Part shown: positions 59,679 to 64,000 of the stretch, in pieces | How the letters are laid out: the number at the start of each line of letters is the position of its first letter | Position numbering within the stretch: the first letter of the stretch is position 1 | Translations under genes and position numbers: made by a program | From: Cymbidium sinense | Lineage: Eukaryota; Streptophyta; Magnoliopsida; Asparagales; Orchidaceae | NCBI GenBank assembly: GCA_021442155.1 | Contig: CM038222.1 | Span: 18,796,923-18,860,922, forward strand | DNA length: 64,000 bases | Reading direction: 5' to 3' | Notes under the pieces: model-generated | What the model saw: the letters and a program-made list of their open reading frames with translations, nothing else | Database searches by the model: none | Told to the model about the DNA's origin: nothing

Positions 59679-60540
59679 ATGTTTAATTTTCTTGTTTAGA
59701 ATGTTAGAGCGATTGGTACCCTCTCTATTCATAATCATATTAGAAATCTTTGTCATAATATCTCTTTACTTATTATATTGGAAACTCTCATTCATAAAAT
59801 TAGCCATGTTGCTAGAATGATCGCTTTAATAAATTTTACTCTAATGTTAGTAATAAGATCGGTGTTTTGGAATAATTTTGTTGAGGTTTCAATTATTGAT
59901 GATTTTTAACAAGTTGTTAATACTCAAATCTCCTATGGTGACTATTGTGTTTTAGGCACCTTTGTTTATGCTTCTTTCTTTAGATTTGGTTGTAATCTCC
60001 TTTGGGATAATTTGAGAAACTTTGCTATCTCGATCAACAAACCTTAGTTTGTGGGGGGTGATTTCAACACTATTTTACTTTCTTCTAAATGGAGTGGTGG
60101 TTTCTCTCCCAATATTCATTCCATGGAAGAAATTTCCAATATGATCCTTGATTGTAGTTTGGTTGATATTGGCTTTAATTGCTCTAACTACACTTGGCAA
60201 AACTATAGACTTTGATAAAAGTTGGATAGGATTCCTTTTAATACTCATTGGATTACTCAATGGCTTACTACTTATGTTGATCACTTAAGCAAAACCTTGT
60301 TTGATCATGCTCCTCTTCTGGTTTCTGTTAAAAATAGTTTTAAAAGATTAAGAAACTCCTCTCCTTTTAGATTTAAGAACATGTGGATTCAACATATTAA
60401 TTTCATTGATGTTGTAACTAAGAATTGGAAATCCCCTTTACATCTTGATAATTCAATTACGGGGATGAATAGACTATGATTTAAACTTAAAAGACTTAAA
60501 CAAATTTTGGGTTGGTGGAACAAGGATTATTTTTAAAACC
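59679..60540 (+). pseudogene. LINE C ORF2 endonuclease domain
   Basis: ATG at 59,679 gives MFNFLV followed by TAG, where LINE B has the Trp of MFNFLIWNVR. Recognisable parts: SLLIILETLIH; ISYGDYCVLGTFVYA; FVGGDFNTILL (the GDxN motif); NYTWQNYRL; HLSKTLFDHAPLLVSV, in which Ser of SDHAP is Phe. It is colinear with LINE A over the whole domain. Stops at several places make it inactive. Confidence 0.82.
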
Positions 60541-60560
60541 TTTTTTAATATTAAAATAAG

Positions 60561-62252
60561 GAAAATTTGGTTTGTGACCTTGAAGTGTCTGTTATGTCTG
60601 ACCCATCAAAGCTTACTGATTTGACTAAAGTGAAAGATAAGCTTGCCAATTTCCAAAATACGAAAGTGACTTACTGGTGCCAAAAAGCTGCAAGTAAACA
60701 TATTGCAAATGGTGATAGGAATACTAGATATTTCCATGCTTTAGTTAACAAAATAAGAGCTTTGAATAATATCTAGTATGTGCTCTTGGTTGCAAACCTA
60801 TTCGTGAAGCTATCACTTCTTTCTCTCATAAACTCTGGTGAAACATTAAAAAGAATGATAGCATTTGGGCTAATTTTATGATAAAATAATATTGTCAAGG
60901 TAAACGCCCTCTTAACTGTACTTATAAAGTTTGTGACTCTCCGATTTGGAAAAGGCTTTGTTCAATTAAATGGGTTGTTAAATCATTAATTTCTTGGGAT
61001 ATCTAGTAGGGATCTTCTTTCTTTTGGCAAGACAATTGGATTGGCAATTGTTCGATTGACACCCAATTATGTACCCACACTACTACTGCTATCAAAGTTA
61101 ATTCTTTTTGGCTTAATAATAATTGGAATAAAAATAAACTTGATAACTATATCCCTAGTTCCCTTTTTGGCAACTTTAAAAATATTCCCATTACTTCTAG
61201 CAAACCTGATCAAATTCTTTTTAAACTTTCTCATAATGGTGATTTTGTTCTTAAAGACGTTTGGAGCTTTATTATAGATAAATAACAACCATCTAATGTT
61301 TTTATTAAACTTTGGAACAATATCATTCCCATTTCTAATTCAGTTTTAGCTTGGAGGATTTTGAATAACTATATTCCTGTGAACTCTTTGCTTTGAACTA
61401 AAGAGTTTTCTTTACCTTCAAAGTGCTATTATTGCTTTCATATTGAAAATGTAAATCATGCCTTTGTCAATGGTGCTAATGCTTCTAAATTATGGTTTTG
61501 GTATGATGATTTATTTAAAATAAAAAATTTTCATGGCTCTCTTTCTTTATAGCAACTTCTTGAAGCCTGTTTCGAAAACACTATGAAAGGTCATATAAAA
61601 GTTTTAATTGTTATAACCCTTATCTGGTTCGTATGGATGGACAAAAATGATGCTAAATATTATGGTATTCCTATGAACCATAAAAGGATCCTGGCTAGAA
61701 CTAAAGAAAGAATTCATGCACTTTTTAATGCCAATCTTATTAGTAACATTCATTTTAGAGGTTACAAATTTGCGGCTGAAAAATTGGGTATCATTCTGAA
61801 TGATCTTGACCCACATAAAGGTGCTAGAATTATCCATTGGATTGAACCTAAAGAAAATGTGATTAAAGTTAATATTGTTTGTTCTATTACTTCCAATAAA
61901 TATGGTTGTGGTGGTATCATTAGGGATTCTAAAGGTACTATCATTTATGTTTTTTCCTACCCTCTCAAAGCCTATTCTGTTCTCTTTGCTAAGCTTATTT
62001 TTGTTAATAAAGTAATTAATATTTGTTTGAATAGAGGTTTCCTCAACATCTGGATTGAAGTTGATGCTCTCTTGCTTTTTGATTTCCTTAATTCGAATAG
62101 AAATGGGAATGCTGAATTATTTTATCTTCTTAATCTTTCTAAAGTTCTGCTTTCTCAAGTTTCTTTGAAATTTTTCACATCCTTCATGAAGGTAATGCTT
62201 GTGCTGATTATTTAGCTAATTTGGGTGTCAACTTGACTGAGTTCACTTTATG
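60561..62252 (+). repeat. Tandem duplication unit 1 (1,692 bases) within LINE C
   Basis: The segment from GAAAATTTGGTTTGTGACC (60,561) through the RT-deletion scar, zinc-binding region and RNase H ends at 62,252, where the same GAAAATTTGG starts again at 62,253. The offset of 1,692 bases is constant over all the positions I compared in the overlapping 1,320 bases, so no net indel has occurred between the two units. Confidence 0.9.
60900..62230 (+). pseudogene. LINE C ORF2 C-terminus: zinc-binding region and RNase H
   Basis: SIKWVVKSLISWD and SSFFWQDNWIGN, the LWxDxW-type region, are followed by KLWNNIIPISNSVLAWRIL and KCYYCFHIENVNHAFVNG, the Cys/His zinc-binding region of plant LINE ORF2. 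The open frame 61,583-62,212 (210 residues) has IWFVWMDKNDAKYYG, KRILARTKERIHALF and the RNase H start. There the NTDGS motif is replaced by NIVCS, so the first catalytic Asp is lost. KYGCGGIIRDSKG and WIEVDALLLFDFLN follow. An upstream TAG and others separate it from the rest. Confidence 0.84.
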
Positions 62253-63572
62253 GAAAATTTGGTTTGTGACCTTGAAGTGTCTGTTATGTCTGACCCATCA
62301 AAGCTTACTGATTTGACTAAAGCAAAAGATAAGCTTGCCAATTTCCAAAATACGAAAGTGACTTACTGGTGCCAAAAAGTTGCAAGTAAACATATTGCAA
62401 ATGGTGATAGGAATACTAGATATTTCCATGCTTTAGTTAACAAAATAAGAGCTTTGAATAATATATAGTATGTGCTCTTGGTTGCAAACCTATTCGTGAA
62501 GCTATCACTGCTTTCTCTCATAAACTCTGGTGAAACATTAAAAAGAATGATAGCATTTGGGCTAATTTTATGATAAAATAATATTTTCAAGGTAAACGCC
62601 CTCTTAACTGTACTTATAAAGTTTGTGACTCTCCAATTTGGAAAAGGCTTTGTTCAATTAAATGGGCTATTAAATCATTAATTTCTTGGGAGATCTAGTA
62701 GGGATCTTCTTTCTTTTGGCAAGACAATTGGATTGGCAATAGTTCGATTGACACCTAATTATGTACCCACTCTACTACTGCTATCAAAGTTAATTCTTTT
62801 TAGCTTAATAATAATTGGAATAAAAATAAACTTGATAACTATATCCCTACTTCCCTTTTTGGCAACTTTAAAAATATTCCCATTACTTCTAGCAAACTTG
62901 ATCAAATTCTTTTTAAACTTTCTCATAATGGTGATTTTGTTCTTAAAGAGGTTTGGAGCTTTATTAGAGATAAATAACAACCATCTAATTTTTTTATTAA
63001 ACTTTGGAACAATATCATTCCCATTTCTAACTCAGTTTTAGCTTGGAGGATTTTGAATAACTATATTCCTATGGACTCTTTGCTTTGAACTAAAGGGTTT
63101 TCTTTACCTTCAAAGTGCTATTATTGCTTTCATTTGGAAAATGTCAATCATGTCTTTGTCAATGGTGCTAATGCTTTTAAATTATGGTTTTGGTATGATG
63201 ATTTATTTAAAACAAAAAATTTTCATGGCTCTCTTTCTTTATAGCAACTTCTTGAAGCCTGTTTCAAAAACACTATGAAAGGTCATATAAAAGTTTTAAT
63301 TGCTATTACCCATATCTGGTTCATGTGGATAGACAGAAATGATGCAAAATATTGTGGTATTCCTATGAACCATAAAAGGATCCTGGCAAGAACTAAAGAA
63401 AGAATTCATGCACTTTTTAATGCCAATCTTATTAGTAACATTCATTTTAGAGGTTACAAATTTGCGGCTGAAAAATTTGATATCATTTTGAATGATCTTG
63501 ACCCACATAAAGGTGCTAGAATTATCCATTGGATTGAACCTAAAGACAATGTGATTAAAGTTAATATTGTTT
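62253..63572 (+). mobile_element. Tandem duplication unit 2 of LINE C (1,320 bases, truncated in RNase H)
   Basis: It repeats 60,561-61,880 at a fixed offset of 1,692 with scattered substitutions (for example AAGTGAAAGATAAG versus AAGCAAAAGATAAG). The same RT-deletion scar is present, so the deletion came first. Its frame at 63,275-63,592 repeats MKGHIKVLIAITHIWF through KVNIV and is then cut off. Identity with unit 1 ends after AATATTGTTT (63,572), and unrelated sequence follows. Confidence 0.88.
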
Positions 63573-63589
63573 CTCTTTTGATTTTGATT

Positions 63590-64000
63590 TGATTTTGAAA
63601 CATAGGATCCTTAGCAATTTTAAGTATGCTAAGTGAATCCTAATGTGTATTTCTTTTTATTTTGATTAGAATTTTGGTTGAAAGTGGAGACTTCACTTTA
63701 GAAAATTTGGTATGTTAAAATGAAGTTTCATTTAATTTTGTGAAATGGAAATTTCACTTAGCAAGTATGAGTATGCTAAAATAGAATTCCAAAAGATATG
63801 TTCAAAATTGTTGTGTTTTGAATTTATTTTGAAAATGGAGACTTCACTTTAGCAAATATGGTATGCTAAAGAATGAAGTTCAAAAAGTGTTTCTTGAAAA
63901 TTTTTTGAAACGAAAATTTTACTTAGCAAATTTGAGTATGCTAAATGAATTTCTAAAAAGGGTGTTTCAAATTTTTGTTTTGGATTTTGAAAAGGGTAGA
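63590..64000. repeat. Start of a satellite with hairpin-forming units
   Basis: A motif of the form TTCACTTAGCAA...GTATGCTAAA...GAA recurs at about 63,608, 63,692, 63,752, 63,841 and 63,917. Alternate copies are about 144-165 bases apart, and two slightly different types (CTTTAG...GGTATG and CTTAGC...GAGTATG) alternate. Each motif is an imperfect inverted repeat (CTTCACTTTAGCA against TGCTAAAGAATGAAG). The array probably continues beyond the window. Confidence 0.7.

Larger units (their letters stand above)
58036..62252 (+). mobile_element. L1-type LINE C with internal RT deletion
   Basis: The same subfamily as LINE A: it shares AAACCCTCCTCC at the 5' end, GGTGGCACAC, GATCTCTGCTATTTTAGCTT and long colinear ORF1 and endonuclease stretches. 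After NTRYFHALVNKIRALNNI (about 60,776) the reading jumps to CKPIREAITSFSHKLW, a block that belongs after the RT thumb, so the RT core is deleted. The zinc-binding region and RNase H follow. The 3' end is cut at 62,252, where a tandem copy of its second half begins. Its 3'UTR and poly(A) are absent. Confidence 0.87.

Overview
The window is repeat-dominated nuclear DNA from a land plant, most likely a flowering plant. The evidence is the Arabidopsis-type telomere motif (CCCTAAA on the + strand), plant Ty3/gypsy pol and gag with an extra RNase H domain, plant L1-type LINEs whose ORF1 has a DUF4283 and zinc-knuckle layout and whose ORF2 ends in RNase H, and retrocopies of a plant glycine-rich RNA-binding protein. 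The species cannot be named from the sequence. I found no intact gene, rRNA, tRNA or CRISPR array; every protein-like stretch is broken.

Layout. 1-3,700: a decayed Ty3/gypsy pol on the minus strand, reading protease, RT, RNase H, a second RNase H and integrase towards position 1. 3,700-10,850: AT-rich non-coding DNA with small tandem and direct repeats. 10,850-13,005: a second gypsy fragment (gag plus the start of protease), also minus, cut off by the repeat array. 13,005-58,040: about 45 kb dominated by degenerate telomere-like DNA (CCCTAAA, CCTAAA, CTAAA, TAAA words, very little G on the + strand). This array is interrupted by five copies of one glycine-rich-protein 3' fragment, two T/G-rich LINE 3' tails (one carrying a nested 2.5-kb solo LTR), and LINEs A and B. 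LINE C begins at its right edge (58,036) and carries an internal tandem duplication. 63,590-64,000: the start of an unrelated satellite with hairpin-forming units.

Main result. The telomere-like DNA is not random slippage. It is built of roughly 1.0-1.5 kb higher-order units. Nineteen copies of a terminal box (core TAGTTTACTTAATTTAAA, variable) recur. An internal landmark (AAAACCTAAATAAAATAAAA-like) sits 555-636 bases before the box in all seven units where I measured both. A purer CCCTAAA block follows most boxes. The glycine-rich-protein fragment has been amplified together with these units, because all five copies share the same array-derived left flank.

History inferred from the sequence. 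LINE machinery inserted elements and a cellular mRNA copy into the A-rich array, always in the same orientation. Segmental duplication then multiplied them: LINE A and LINE C share their upstream array. Later events added the solo LTR, with a 5-base target duplication, and a recent 1,692-base tandem duplication inside LINE C.
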